Assembly (NCBI RefSeq): GCF_000758665.1
Contig: NZ_CP009285.1
Coordinates: forward strand, 4,340,001-4,404,000
DNA length: 64,000 nucleotides
DNA from: Paenibacillus borealis
GTDB lineage: Bacteria; Bacillota; Bacilli; Paenibacillales; Paenibacillaceae
Direction: 5' to 3'
Shown here piece after piece: positions 54,875 through 63,587 of the stretch (positions within the stretch are counted from its first letter, which is position 1; each line of letters opens with the position of its first letter). Position numbers and translations under genes: made by a program. The notes below the pieces were generated by a model, which searched no databases, had not been told where the DNA came from, and saw nothing but the letters and a program-made list of their open reading frames with translations.

Positions 54875-55726
54875 ATGAGATTAATCGAAAATAGAACATT
54901 TGAGGGTGAACGGCCGTTATTCAAAATTTCCGATATACACATTGAAGACAGCGAGTTTCTGCCTGGGGAATCTGCAATAAAAGAAAGTAGCAATGTGCAC
55001 GTATCTCGTTGTCGTTTCTCAAGTAAATATCCATTTTGGCATAATAAAAATATAGAAATTAAGGATAGCTATTTCTCTGAAGGTAGCCGCGCAGCTATTT
55101 GGTATACAAATGGGGTCGTCATGAACAACTGCAAAGTGGATGCCCCCAAGATATTTAGAGATGCCAGCAATATCAACATTGTCAAAACAATTATGGATAC
55201 GAATGCAACCTTATGGGACTGTTACAATGTGAGCATTTTTGATTCGGAATTCAAGGGCAACTATTTGTTATTGCATGGCAACAATATCGAAATTAATAAC
55301 TTCAGATTAGACGGTGATTACTCCTTTCAGCATGTGAAACAAGGGGTGATTAGGAATAGCATGATCCTATCCAAGGATGCACTTTGGAACACAGAAGATA
55401 TCACGGTATATGATTCCATACTCGAAGGAGAATACTTAGGGTGGTATTCCAAAAATTTGAGACTCGTAAATTGTAAAATTATCGGGACACAGCCTTTGTG
55501 CTATGCAGAAAACCTGATTTTAGAAAACTGTGAGATGATCAATACCGACTTGAGCTTTGAGTATACAACCGTTCAGGCTGAAATCATAAATACCCTGGAT
55601 AGTGTGAAGAATCCCATTAGCGGCGTCATAAAGGCAGAAGGCATTAAAACATTGGTACTAGACGATCCGGAACTAAACCTATCAAACCTGCAAATTATAA
55701 CAAATGCTAAGATCGAGTCACTTTAA
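54875..55726 (+). CDS. DUF3737 family beta-helix protein
   Basis: This 283-residue cytosolic protein has the pattern of the DUF3737 family: repeated strands of the pentapeptide/right-handed beta-helix kind (HIEDSEFLPGESAIKESSNV, RFSSKYPFWHNKNIEIKDS, YSFQHVKQGVIRNSMI). Members are common in Firmicutes and have no established activity. ATG 54875 is preceded by AGAGAGGAATTAAC. The next gene begins 14 bp after its stop, with the ribosome site AAGGAGG overlapping this stop, so the two are co-transcribed. Function unknown. Confidence 0.85.
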   Translation: MRLIENRTFEGERPLFKISDIHIEDSEFLPGESAIKESSNVHVSRCRFSSKYPFWHNKNIEIKDSYFSEGSRAAIWYTNGVVMNNCKVDAPKIFRDASNINIVKTIMDTNATLWDCYNVSIFDSEFKGNYLLLHGNNIEINNFRLDGDYSFQHVKQGVIRNSMILSKDALWNTEDITVYDSILEGEYLGWYSKNLRLVNCKIIGTQPLCYAENLILENCEMINTDLSFEYTTVQAEIINTLDSVKNPISGVIKAEGIKTLVLDDPELNLSNLQIITNAKIESL

Positions 55727-55739
55727 GGAGGCTAATTGT

Positions 55740-56927
55740 GTGAAGTATGATTTTGACCAAATAATTAATCGGAAACATACAAATAGTGCGAAATGGGATA
55801 CGGACAACGGATTCGATACTTTACCGATGTGGGTAGCCGATATGGACTTTACAACCGCAGAACCGATTATAAAAGCTCTAGAAGAACGAGCGCGGCATGG
55901 GATTTTTGGATATGCAAGTATACCGGATGCTTATTATGAAGCGGAGGTTCACTGGTGGGAGAGACGCCATCATTTCACAATCCATAAGGAATGGATCGAA
56001 GTTAGTACCGGTGTTATACCCTCGCTTTCAGCGATCGTTCAAGCCTTTACAGAGGCTGGAGATCAAGTATTGATTCAATCCCCTATTTACAACTATTTCA
56101 ATACCTCTATAACGAATAACGGCTGTCATGTCGTTGTCAATGAACTCAAGCACAATGGCGATACCTATGAAATTGATTTCGATGATTTTGAACAAAAGGC
56201 TTCCCATGAAAAAGTTAAACTCTTTATTCTCTGTAATCCTCACAATCCTGTTGGAAGAGTATGGAGCAGAGCGGAGATGCTGCGATTAGCCGAAATATGT
56301 TTACGGCATAACGTAGTAGTTGTGTCTGATGAAATTCATAGGGATTTGGTATATACAGATAATCATTTCACTCCTTTTGCCTCAATGGGTGAAGAGTTTC
56401 TAATGAACTCAATAACATGCACGGCACCTAGCAAAACCTTCAATCTTGCTGGACTTAAAACATCTAATATTATATCGGCAAACGAAGAATTCAGAAAAAA
56501 AGTCAACCGGTCACTTAATGTTAATGAGGCCATTGAACCTAATGTTTTTGGAATTGAAGCTTTAATTGCCGCTTATAACAATGGGGAAGAATGGTTAGAT
56601 CAATTGCTGGATTATCTTGCAGGGAACAGGGATTACATCATGTCTTTTATAAAAGAAAGACTGCCTGACTTAAGGGCTCTACTCCCAGAGGCAACTTATT
56701 TAATCTGGATCGATTGCCGGAGTCTTGGTATCCCTTCAACAGAGTTGAGTAAGAAGCTATTGGAAGAAGGACAACTAAGAATAAATGAAGGCCTCATCTA
56801 TGGCGATACAGGAGAGGGATTTATCCGCATAAATATTGCTTGTCCAAGAGTGCTATTGCATAAGGGACTAGAAAGACTCGAGCAGGTTGTGAAATCAATT
56901 CACTGCAATTTATCAGGGAACCTGTAA
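55740..56927 (+). CDS. patB: PatB/MalY-type PLP-dependent cystathionine beta-lyase
   Basis: Fold-type I PLP enzyme (395 residues) that splits cystathionine or cysteine conjugates to a thiol, pyruvate and ammonia. GTG 55740 is chosen because AAGGAGG lies eight bases before it; the frame from 55704 overlaps the upstream gene. Typical PatB/MalY features are the opening KYDFDQIINRKHTNSAKWD, LPMWVADMDF, GIFGYASIPDAYYEA, LCNPHNPVGRVW, VVSDEIHRDLVY and the PLP lysine in PSKTFNLAGLKTSN. The C-terminal GFIRINIACPR is conserved. It follows DUF3737 in the same operon. The exact substrate is not known. Confidence 0.9.
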   Translation: MKYDFDQIINRKHTNSAKWDTDNGFDTLPMWVADMDFTTAEPIIKALEERARHGIFGYASIPDAYYEAEVHWWERRHHFTIHKEWIEVSTGVIPSLSAIVQAFTEAGDQVLIQSPIYNYFNTSITNNGCHVVVNELKHNGDTYEIDFDDFEQKASHEKVKLFILCNPHNPVGRVWSRAEMLRLAEICLRHNVVVVSDEIHRDLVYTDNHFTPFASMGEEFLMNSITCTAPSKTFNLAGLKTSNIISANEEFRKKVNRSLNVNEAIEPNVFGIEALIAAYNNGEEWLDQLLDYLAGNRDYIMSFIKERLPDLRALLPEATYLIWIDCRSLGIPSTELSKKLLEEGQLRINEGLIYGDTGEGFIRINIACPRVLLHKGLERLEQVVKSIHCNLSGNL

Positions 56928-56949
56928 TTCATAGAGGGGAGAATCATAC

Positions 56950-57300
56950 ATGAAAAAAACACTTGTGTATCTGCTGGTATTATTCCTGCTGAAAATAACA
57001 ATGCCACTCCACTCGTTACAGGTGAGCAGAAAATACTCATAGCGTACTTTTCCCGCGTCGGTAATACAGATTTCGATTCAAATATAGATGCCGTTACCAG
57101 CGCAAGTCTAAACCTCCAAGACAGCGTGCTTGCTGGGAATACGGAAATTATCGCGGATATGATCCAGAAAGCGATAGGCGGAGAGCTGTTCCTCATTTCA
57201 ACTGCAAATAAATTCCCGGCCAATTATGACACGGTTGTAGATTTGGGCCAGCAGCAGAAGGAGGGTATACAACGATCAACGACCCTGAGAATCCTGAGTG
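56950..57300 (+). pseudogene. Broken flavodoxin-like lipoprotein gene
   Basis: The gene opens with a ribosome site and a signal start MKKTLVYLLVLFLLK, but its frame ends at 57040. A second frame reads CVSAGIIPAENNNATPLV and then EQKILIAYFSRVGNTDFDS, a flavodoxin FMN-loop start, to ANKFPANYDTVVDLGQQQK. The frame shift lies in the signal peptide. The flavodoxin C-terminal half is missing; the sequence runs into the SDR remnant. Confidence 0.8.
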
Positions 57301-57439
57301 GGTAAAGAAAAACGGGAAAATTGAAGGGGTTGGATTGAAGTCCAGCGACATCACCGATGCTGTAGCCTATGCCATTAGCACACCAGATAGTGTCGCGGTA
57401 AGCGAAATCCTGATTCGCCCAACGAACCAAGTTGTCTAA
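57260..57439 (+). pseudogene. C-terminal remnant of a short-chain dehydrogenase
   Basis: In a different frame from the flavodoxin remnant, the sequence reads TINDPENPEWVKKNGKIEGV, then DITDAVAYAISTPDSVAVSE and ILIRPTNQ, the typical last helix and strand of classical SDR oxidoreductases. The Rossmann part and catalytic Tyr-x-x-x-Lys are gone. Confidence 0.8.
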
Positions 57440-57511
57440 CTGAATGAAGTCAACGATATGCTGCAGAGATTACCATTGAACTATTCTTAAATCAAAGAGA
57501 GGTCTAACAAA

Positions 57512-58078
57512 ATGAATCCAAAAGATATCTTTGAACGTGAGAAATCAGGTGAACTGATTTCTCTGGATGATCCGGAATATTATAAAATCCGGGAGGTCAT
57601 TAACAAAGCACAACAAATCACCTTTGAATTAAATAGCTCATCCTATGAAGCTGAAAGGGTTAGAAGTTTATTCTCGAAGTTAACGGGAGCAGAAATCGAT
57701 GACACATTCGATCTCCTTCCGCCGTTCTACACCGACTTCGGCAGAAATATCAGGGTAGGGAAAAATGTATTTATCAATCACGCTTGTTCGTTTATGGATA
57801 GAGGTGGGATTACAATCGAAGATCATGTTCTCATCGGACCGAAAGTGAATTTGATTACCATTAACCACCCGCTGAATCCCGCTCAAAGACAATCTACAAT
57901 TTGCACCCCTATCGTAATAAAAAGAAATGCCTGGATAGGCATCGGTGCCATGGTGATGCCTGGTGTTACGATTGGAGAAAATTCGATCGTATCCGCCGGC
58001 GCTGTGGTCACGAAAGACGTTCCGCCGAATACGGTTGTGGCAGGCGTTCCGGCAAAAATGATAAAGCAGATAGATTAG
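57512..58078 (+). CDS. Maltose/galactoside O-acetyltransferase-like hexapeptide protein
   Basis: This 188-residue left-handed beta-helix acetyltransferase uses acetyl-CoA to acetylate a sugar hydroxyl. It has an N-terminal helical region (about 1-60), then hexapeptide repeats beginning near INHACSFMDRGGITIEDHVLIGP, the catalytic His in ITINHPLNP, and WIGIGAMVMPGVTIGENSIVSAGAVVTKDVPPNTVVAGVPAK at the end of the coil (shown here only as a landmark; it spans residues about 143-184). It is trimeric in the family. ATG 57512 follows AGAGAGG. It is probably co-transcribed with PatB and the remnants upstream. Confidence 0.9.
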   Translation: MNPKDIFEREKSGELISLDDPEYYKIREVINKAQQITFELNSSSYEAERVRSLFSKLTGAEIDDTFDLLPPFYTDFGRNIRVGKNVFINHACSFMDRGGITIEDHVLIGPKVNLITINHPLNPAQRQSTICTPIVIKRNAWIGIGAMVMPGVTIGENSIVSAGAVVTKDVPPNTVVAGVPAKMIKQID

Positions 58079-58150
58079 AAAGTAAAAGAGTATTGTGAAA
58101 TAACTTTTTGCGCTCCCTCTCGAGTTCTGGAGAACGGCACAAAAATCAAT

Positions 58151-58501
58151 ATGCATTTCGGTGATGTGATCATCCCTGGCACACTGAACGACAGCATTAC
58201 AGCACAGGACTTAATATCCAAGCTGCCTTATACCGTGCATGTAAACCGCTATTCCCACGACTTCTGCGGCGTAATGGATGATCCGCTGGAGTTCAGTGAA
58301 GAAGATGTTCATTACGGGTGGCTCAATGGTGACATTGACTTTGCCACTGATGCAGATTATTTCACTATTCTTTTTGAAGATGATGGAAAGAAGTCTGAGC
58401 AATATGGTTACCAGGTGAACATCGGAAAAATTGACATTGAATTATCGGTAATAAGCCAACTGACCGGAAGCTATGATGTACTGATCGAACTGGCAGATTA
58501 A
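58151..58501 (+). CDS. Cyclophilin-like fold protein
   Basis: This 116-residue protein resembles the Cyclophil_like (PF18050) family: MHFGDVIIPGTLNDSITAQD, LISKLPYTVHVNRY and YFTILFEDDGKKSEQYGYQV. The family is found in Firmicutes beside AKRs, flavodoxins and reductases, and has no proven activity. The start is uncertain: ATG 58151 has only TGGAGA 17 bp upstream, and an in-frame stretch ENGTKIN precedes it without a start, so an N-terminal part may be lost. A lipoprotein version follows. Confidence 0.7.
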   Translation: MHFGDVIIPGTLNDSITAQDLISKLPYTVHVNRYSHDFCGVMDDPLEFSEEDVHYGWLNGDIDFATDADYFTILFEDDGKKSEQYGYQVNIGKIDIELSVISQLTGSYDVLIELAD

Positions 58502-58519
58502 TGGGTACCTCTCCTTCAT

Positions 58520-58554
58520 GAGCTAGCCGTGAACGGTTAGCTCGAACGGGTAAT
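58520..58554 (+). terminator. Hairpin between the two cyclophilin-like genes
   Basis: GAGCTAGCCG (58520-58529) and CGGTTAGCTC (58534-58543) form a 10-bp stem with one G-T, and TAATTTTTT follows nine bases later. Possible weak terminator or attenuator. Confidence 0.5.
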
Positions 58555-58574
58555 TTTTTGAAAGGAGGTGCAAC

Positions 58575-59168
58575 ATGCGTCAAGTCTTAAGTGTACTGTT
58601 ATGCACTTGGTTTATATTTGCATTGGCAGCCTGCAGTAAAACACATAATGAACAATATTCCGACTCTGCTTTTCCCGGCGGAAGCGCGGAAAGTACAAAT
58701 TCACAAGTACCTGCGGAGAGCGCACCGACTTTAACACTACCACCATCTGCATTACCTTCGGAGATCGCATTAGATGAAACAGGGGGTAATGATTCCATGA
58801 AAACCGGCATAATTCCCATCCATATTACTGTAGGCAGCACTACATTTACAGCAACACTTCATGACAACGAAACATCTCAGGCGTTAGTCGCACAACTTCC
58901 TTTGACCCTCCGGATGAATGAACTCAATAGACTCGAGAAGTATTATAATCTGTCTGAGGATCTTCCTGCTCCATCTGCGGAGCGTCCTGCAACCATTCAT
59001 GCCGGTGATATTATGATCTGGTCAGGAAACACTCTGGTGCTTTTTTATCAAACCTTCTCTAATTCTCACGGCGGTTATGTACTGCTGGGAAAGGTGGACG
59101 ATCCGTCCAACCTTGCTATTGCTCTTGGTTCAGATTATGTACAGGTTTCATGGTCACTTGCAGACTGA
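58575..59168 (+). CDS. Lipoprotein with cyclophilin-like fold
   Basis: This 197-residue lipoprotein has a signal with lipobox LAAC (Cys at about residue 20), an Ala/Ser/Pro-rich linker (about 25-70) and a C-terminal cyclophilin-like domain: IPIHITVGSTTFTATLHDNE, LVAQLPLTLRMNELNRLEKY, IHAGDIMIWSGNTLVLFYQT and GYVLLGKVDD. It is the exported counterpart of the previous protein. ATG 58575 lies five bases after an AAAGGAGGTG site. Function is unknown; this fold is catalytically unproven outside true cyclophilins. Confidence 0.8.
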   Translation: MRQVLSVLLCTWFIFALAACSKTHNEQYSDSAFPGGSAESTNSQVPAESAPTLTLPPSALPSEIALDETGGNDSMKTGIIPIHITVGSTTFTATLHDNETSQALVAQLPLTLRMNELNRLEKYYNLSEDLPAPSAERPATIHAGDIMIWSGNTLVLFYQTFSNSHGGYVLLGKVDDPSNLAIALGSDYVQVSWSLAD

Positions 59169-59189
59169 GCTAGTAACGGGAGGATTTAA

Positions 59190-59724
59190 ATGAAATAATA
59201 CTTAAAACGAATTGCCGTTGTACTCGTCATAGTTCTAATATCAGGCATTCTCGGACAAACTACTTATGCCGCTGACAACAATGTTGAGGCAGATACTCTC
59301 CATAGCCTGGGATTATTTCAAGGCACTAATAATGGTTATGAGCTCGACCAGCAGGTTACACGGGCTCAGGCGGCGGTCATAATGGTCCGTCTGCTAGGTG
59401 CAGAAAAATGAAGCGAGGGAGGGCAGATACAGCCATCCTTTTACCGATGTACCCGCCTGGGCAGATGCTGCTGTTGCTTATATGTACAGCTCAAACTTTA
59501 CCCAAGGCATTAGTCGCGACAAGTTTAATCCCGGCGGGTTATGCAGTCTTCAGATGTACGCTACCTTTGTGCTGCGCGCGCTGGGTTATGGAAATGACTT
59601 TTCGTATCAGACAGCAATAGATGCAGCGGATGAACTTGGTCTATTGCCAGCGATCACAGACAACAATGATTTTCTGCGCGGCGACATGGTATCCATTTCT
59701 TATGCGCCTTGGCCGTCAAAATGA
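59190..59724 (+). pseudogene. Broken SLH-domain surface protein
   Basis: ATG 59190 behind GGGAGG is followed at codon three by TAA. Read past it, the frame gives a signal peptide (LKRIAVVLVIVLISGIL) and an SLH opening DTLHSLGLFQGTNNGYELDQ and QVTRAQAAVIMVRLLGAE; after an AAAAA run the frame changes to EAREGRYSHPFTDVPAWADA and AVAYMYSSNFTQGI. A stop and a frameshift, the second at a homopolymer, mark it as a pseudogene unless sequencing error is involved. Confidence 0.8.
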
Positions 59725-59864
59725 AAGGAAGTAATATAGCTATATTTTATAAGGATTTTGGATACTCCAGCGGACTGATTCCATTAGGCAGCATTGATTC
59801 CGGAATTGAAGCCCTTGCAGGTATGAATGAGGCTTTTACAGTTACAATTGAACGAATGGATTAG
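59721..59864 (+). pseudogene. C-terminal remnant of a third cyclophilin-like protein
   Basis: The 47 codons MKGSNIAIFYKDFGYSSGLI and PLGSIDSGIEALAG with the end FTVTIERMD match the last strands of the cyclophilin-like domain in the two genes upstream. The N-terminal part is missing. Confidence 0.6.
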
Positions 59865-59876
59865 AGGGGAAACTGA

Positions 59877-60839
59877 ATGGAAATGGAAGCCCAAGAAAAC
59901 GTAGGTTCACCTAAATCGAAAAGTACAGGTAGATTAATCAGAGTGCCCGAGCAACTGGACAACGCGCCAGACCAAAACGGGAACTTAAAACTAAATGGGA
60001 TGTCTGTCATTACATTTTGCCTGCACACCCAAGGCAGAATAGGATCCTATTTTCTGAAGGAACACCTTTTGCTGTACGTGAAGTCAGGGATATATACTGT
60101 TCGTTTCAGAGACCAGAAGTATACTGTACGTAGTAATGAGATGGTGTTCCTGCACAAATCGATTGTGATTGAATACGAGAAATCAGGGGAACCTGGTTCC
60201 AAGTACTTACTTGATTATATGATGTTTTTTCTAAACGAAAAAACGTTGGAGGATTTCGTCAAGTTCGCAGAGATGAAGCCCATCTACCCCGTGAGCGATA
60301 TAGTTCCGGTGTCCATTATTCCAGTCAATAACCTCATTACATCTTATATTGAATCCTTAAAACCTTATTTCGACAAACCGGATCATATCAACGACGGCTT
60401 GGTTCGAGTCAAGTTAATGGAGCTGCTGTTTCATATTGCAGATTCAAATGAACGATTTCTATACCAGTTGCTGCAGCCGGGCAATAATGACAGTACCGGT
60501 ATCGGTAAAATCATGGAGGAGAATTTCACTAATCCAGTTTCTCTTCACGATCTGGCTTATTTGTCGGGAAGAAGCCTGTCTACGTTCAAGCGTGATTTCC
60601 AGGCAACGTATGATACATCTCCGTTGAAGTGGATTCGCAACCGGAGGCTTGATAAAGCCGAGAACCTTTTATTAGAAACGACGATTTCCGTCACTGATAT
60701 CTGTTACTCCGTGGGATTCGAAAACATCGCTCATTTCTCCAAAGTGTTCAAGCTTCGGTTTGGACAGTCTCCGTCGGAATATAGACAACAATCCAGGCTA
60801 AGGGACGATAGAGTGAAGAACAGGGTAAGTACAAGCTAA
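59877..60839 (+). CDS. AraC-family transcriptional regulator
   Basis: This 320-residue activator has an N-terminal AraC_binding-type cupin region (about 25-190; KEHLLLYVKSGIYTVRFRD) and C-terminal double helix-turn-helix (about 215-305): VSLHDLAYLSGRSLSTFKRD and ICYSVGFENIAHFSKVFKLRFG with the signature SPSEYRQQ. ATG 59877 follows AGAGGGGA. It probably controls the oxidoreductase genes downstream and perhaps the neighbouring cyclophilin-like genes. Its terminator is at 60871. Confidence 0.92.
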   Translation: MEMEAQENVGSPKSKSTGRLIRVPEQLDNAPDQNGNLKLNGMSVITFCLHTQGRIGSYFLKEHLLLYVKSGIYTVRFRDQKYTVRSNEMVFLHKSIVIEYEKSGEPGSKYLLDYMMFFLNEKTLEDFVKFAEMKPIYPVSDIVPVSIIPVNNLITSYIESLKPYFDKPDHINDGLVRVKLMELLFHIADSNERFLYQLLQPGNNDSTGIGKIMEENFTNPVSLHDLAYLSGRSLSTFKRDFQATYDTSPLKWIRNRRLDKAENLLLETTISVTDICYSVGFENIAHFSKVFKLRFGQSPSEYRQQSRLRDDRVKNRVSTS

Positions 60840-60870
60840 TGAAAACCTGAAAAACGCACTTCAGTCGTAT

Positions 60871-60907
60871 AACGTTTCACGGTTGTTTCCGTGAAACGTT
60901 TTTTTAT
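60871..60907 (+). terminator. Terminator of the AraC-family gene
   Basis: AACGTTTCACGG, loop TTGTTT, CCGTGAAACGTT, followed by TTTTTTT; a perfect 12-bp stem. Confidence 0.95.
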
Positions 60908-61035
60908 ATCAAAATATTTGGGCTAAATGAACAAATGAAATGGGCCTGTCAGCAAAGAAACAATGGGTCTTTCTTGATATTCTTAATTCATGCAATACAG
61001 CTTGATCCACTAAAAGAAATAAGGAGAGATACCAT

Positions 61036-61566
61036 ATGAAAACACTGGTCCTTGTATTCCACCCTAATCTGGCTGATTCCCGTCTCAACCGCCGCTGGGC
61101 TGAAGAAATGGAGAAACAGTCTGATGTAACGATTCACCGCGTTTATGAAGCATATCCCAATGAGGAAATCGACGTTGCTGCCGAGCAAAAGTTGATGGAG
61201 CAGCATGATCGGGTCATTCTGCAATTCCCTATTTATTGGTACAGCTCACCATCATTGCTGAAAAAATGGCAGGATACTGTACTCACTTACGGATGGGCTT
61301 ATGGAAGCACAGGAAACAAACTGCATGGCAAAGAACTCCTGCTTGCCGTTAGCGTAGGTGCTTCAGAAGACTCCTATACGGCTGAAGGTGCGTTCAGCTT
61401 CACTCTTACAGAACTGCTTCGGCCGTTCCATGCAACAAGCAACATGATTGGTACACGTTATTTGACACCTTACGCAGCCTTTGGAGTCATGCAGTTAACC
61501 GTTGAACAAATGGAACAAACTGTGAAAGACTATTTGGAACATGCACTGAAACCAGCCGCAGAATAG
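61036..61566 (+). CDS. NAD(P)H-dependent oxidoreductase, flavodoxin-like fold
   Basis: This 176-residue FMN-binding protein of the Flavodoxin_2 (MdaB/KefF-like) family reduces quinones or other small electron acceptors with NAD(P)H. The features are TLVLVFHPNLADSRLNRRWA, HDRVILQFPIYWYSSPSLLKKW (flavin loop) and LLAVSVGASEDSYTAEG. ATG 61036 follows AAGGAGAGATACC. It precedes the aldo/keto reductase by 16 bp, so the two form an operon likely controlled by the AraC protein upstream. Confidence 0.92.
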   Translation: MKTLVLVFHPNLADSRLNRRWAEEMEKQSDVTIHRVYEAYPNEEIDVAAEQKLMEQHDRVILQFPIYWYSSPSLLKKWQDTVLTYGWAYGSTGNKLHGKELLLAVSVGASEDSYTAEGAFSFTLTELLRPFHATSNMIGTRYLTPYAAFGVMQLTVEQMEQTVKDYLEHALKPAAE

Positions 61567-61582
61567 AAAGGCGTGAACGATA

Positions 61583-62545
61583 ATGAAATTGGTGAAAATG
61601 AAAAATGAGATGATTCCTTCAATCGCTCTTGGTACTTGGTCTTGGGGTACCGGCTCAGCCGGCGGTGATGCCATTTTTGGAAATCACCTTTCGGCAGCGG
61701 ATCTGAAGCCGGTATTTGAAGCCGCGATGGATGCCGGATTCAATCTATGGGATACAGCAGCTGTATACGGAATGGGTGCTTCAGAAACTATTTTGGGAAG
61801 CTTCACTAAAGGCCGCAATGATGTACTGATCTCAGCGAAATTCACACCTCAAATGGCCGGTAATAATGACAACACGGTTGAGGAACTTTTGGACGGAAGC
61901 TTAAATCGGCTTGGTGTTGAGCATTCAGACATTTATTGGATCCACAATCCGGCAGATGTGAAAAGATGGACGTCAAAACTGATCCCTCTGATGAAAAGCG
62001 GAAAAGTAAAATATGCCGGTGTCTCTAATCATAATCTGGAAGAAATCAAATTGGCAGCCAGTATCTTGGCGGAAGAAGGACTGGAAATTTCAGCAGTACA
62101 AAACCATTACAGTCTGCTGTACCGTTCATCAGAAGAAGCAGGAATTATAGATTACTGCAAAGAGCAAAATATTGTGTTCTTTTCATATATGGTCTTGGAA
62201 CAAGGGGCATTGACTGACAAGTACAGTGCGCAACATCCTTTACCAAGCGGTACCCGTAGAGGCGAAGCATTTGATTCTGACACGCTCACCAAGCTGGAAG
62301 GCTTAATTTTAGCTATGAGAAACATCGGAAGTAAACACAATGCATCCACTGCACAAATTGCAACAGCTTGGGCCATGGCGAAAGGAACCGTGCCGATTAT
62401 CGGCGTTACGAAAACTTCCCACATTGAGGATGCTATAAAAGCAGCAGAAATCAGTCTGACCGAGCAAGAAATCACCGATCTTGAAGCGGCAGCAAAAGAG
62501 ACCGGCGTAGAGGTCAAAGGCGAGTGGGAAAATTCGATGCATTAG
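61583..62545 (+). CDS. Aldo/keto reductase
   Basis: NADPH-dependent TIM-barrel carbonyl reductase, 320 residues. The catalytic tetrad is visible: Asp and Tyr in FNLWDTAAVYGMGASE, Lys in DVLISAKFTPQ and His in DIYWIHNPAD. The cofactor region GTVPIIGVTKTSHIEDAIKA is typical. The start ATG 61583 follows AAAGGCG. The gene is second after the flavodoxin-like reductase. Substrate unknown; carbonyl detoxification is a usual role. Confidence 0.93.
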   Translation: MKLVKMKNEMIPSIALGTWSWGTGSAGGDAIFGNHLSAADLKPVFEAAMDAGFNLWDTAAVYGMGASETILGSFTKGRNDVLISAKFTPQMAGNNDNTVEELLDGSLNRLGVEHSDIYWIHNPADVKRWTSKLIPLMKSGKVKYAGVSNHNLEEIKLAASILAEEGLEISAVQNHYSLLYRSSEEAGIIDYCKEQNIVFFSYMVLEQGALTDKYSAQHPLPSGTRRGEAFDSDTLTKLEGLILAMRNIGSKHNASTAQIATAWAMAKGTVPIIGVTKTSHIEDAIKAAEISLTEQEITDLEAAAKETGVEVKGEWENSMH

Positions 62546-62685
62546 CACAAAAAATCGTATTGCTGTTAACATTGACAAACTTTTACTTGTGCATCGAACT
62601 TAAAGTTGCGCCACTTGCCGTACGTTGACCTCACTATTTTCTGTAGAGGCCATTTATAACTCGTTTTTCACCTAAAGGAGTTTTT

Positions 62686-62739
62686 ATGCCAGTCATTACA
62701 ATTGAAGCAGCCAAATTAAATAAAGAGCAAAAAAAATGA
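62686..62739 (+). pseudogene. N-terminal fragment of a 4-oxalocrotonate tautomerase-like gene
   Basis: AAAGGAG is followed by ATG CCA: the frame MPVITIEAAKLNKEQKK, with the catalytic Pro just after Met, matches the opening of 4-OT family proteins. It stops in a run of eight A residues; another frame continues EFTRGVSFDA. A frameshift and deletion are likely. Confidence 0.75.
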
Positions 62740-62836
62740 GTTTACCCGCGGGGTTTCATTTGACGCTTAGGGTACAACATGGAGTTTCCGGAGTTTTTTA
62801 ATTCAGCGCTAATTCATTTTTGTAAAGCTTCACACT

Positions 62837-62873
62837 AAAAACTCCTTCACCAAGTACACGGTTAAGGAGTTTT
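62837..62873 (-). terminator. Terminator of the NlpC/P60 gene
   Basis: AAAACTCCTTCACC and GGTTAAGGAGTTTT pair around a short loop. On the minus strand TTTTTAGTG follows, fitting the end of the hydrolase transcript. Confidence 0.75.
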
Positions 62874-62939
62874 CATATTATAGTAAAACTGCATACTCCA
62901 ACGTTTAAGATAAATTCTTTTTTCTTATGATTAAGCAGC

Positions 62940-63587
62940 TTATTTAATACTGTTAAGCCAATCCCAAGCATCACCGATCGTCTGATCCTGAGACGAATCA
63001 GCGGAAGGAGAAGTTGGGGAGAGTGTGTCCGGAGTAGCAGATCCGCTATCTGAAACAGCTTGTCCGTTAGCAGGTAATACGCGGCGTGCTGTTGTATAAT
63101 GTGAATCCCACCAGCCTGTATCCAGAGCAGTAATGGTCACTCCATCTTCTCCGTACGTATGAAGTATTTTACCGTTGCCCATATATACCGCTACATGATG
63201 AATCGGGGAATAGAAAAATACAAGATCGCCAGGCTGAAGCTCATTTCTTGACACAAATGTTCCAGTTGTAGACTGGTCTTTGGAAGAACGGGGGAGTGTG
63301 ATTCCATTTTGTTCGAAAATAAACTGCGTGAATGAAGAGCAGTCAAAAGAACTCGAATCCCCCGACTCTGCACCGTATTCATAGCGGACGCCCTGATATT
63401 TCAATCCTGTTGCAATGACCTGATCGGCAACGCTCGTAGATGCGGAGTCTGAGGCAGATGTACTTGTTGCCGCATATGCTGTACTGCTGCTGCCGATCAA
63501 GCCGGTTGCGCCAGTAAGCAAGACCATACCTAAGCTGACTACGATACTTAAGTTGCGGAAACGTCTTGTGCCGTGAATTGTATTCAT
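62940..63587 (-). CDS. Secreted NlpC/P60 cell-wall hydrolase
   Basis: This 215-residue peptidoglycan endopeptidase (family C40) cuts D-Glu to diaminopimelate bonds. The signal peptide (about 1-40, ending STAYA-ATS) is followed by a Ser/Thr-rich linker and the C40 domain: catalytic Cys in SSFDCSSFTQFIF, His in IHHVAVYMGNG, with GDLVFFYSP before it. The C-terminal tail is Ser/Pro-rich and lacks a wall-binding domain. ATG 63587 has AGGAGGTAAC before it. Probably a wall-turnover enzyme. It is transcribed towards the aldo/keto reductase gene. Confidence 0.93.
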   Translation of the reverse strand: MNTIHGTRRFRNLSIVVSLGMVLLTGATGLIGSSSTAYAATSTSASDSASTSVADQVIATGLKYQGVRYEYGAESGDSSSFDCSSFTQFIFEQNGITLPRSSKDQSTTGTFVSRNELQPGDLVFFYSPIHHVAVYMGNGKILHTYGEDGVTITALDTGWWDSHYTTARRVLPANGQAVSDSGSATPDTLSPTSPSADSSQDQTIGDAWDWLNSIK

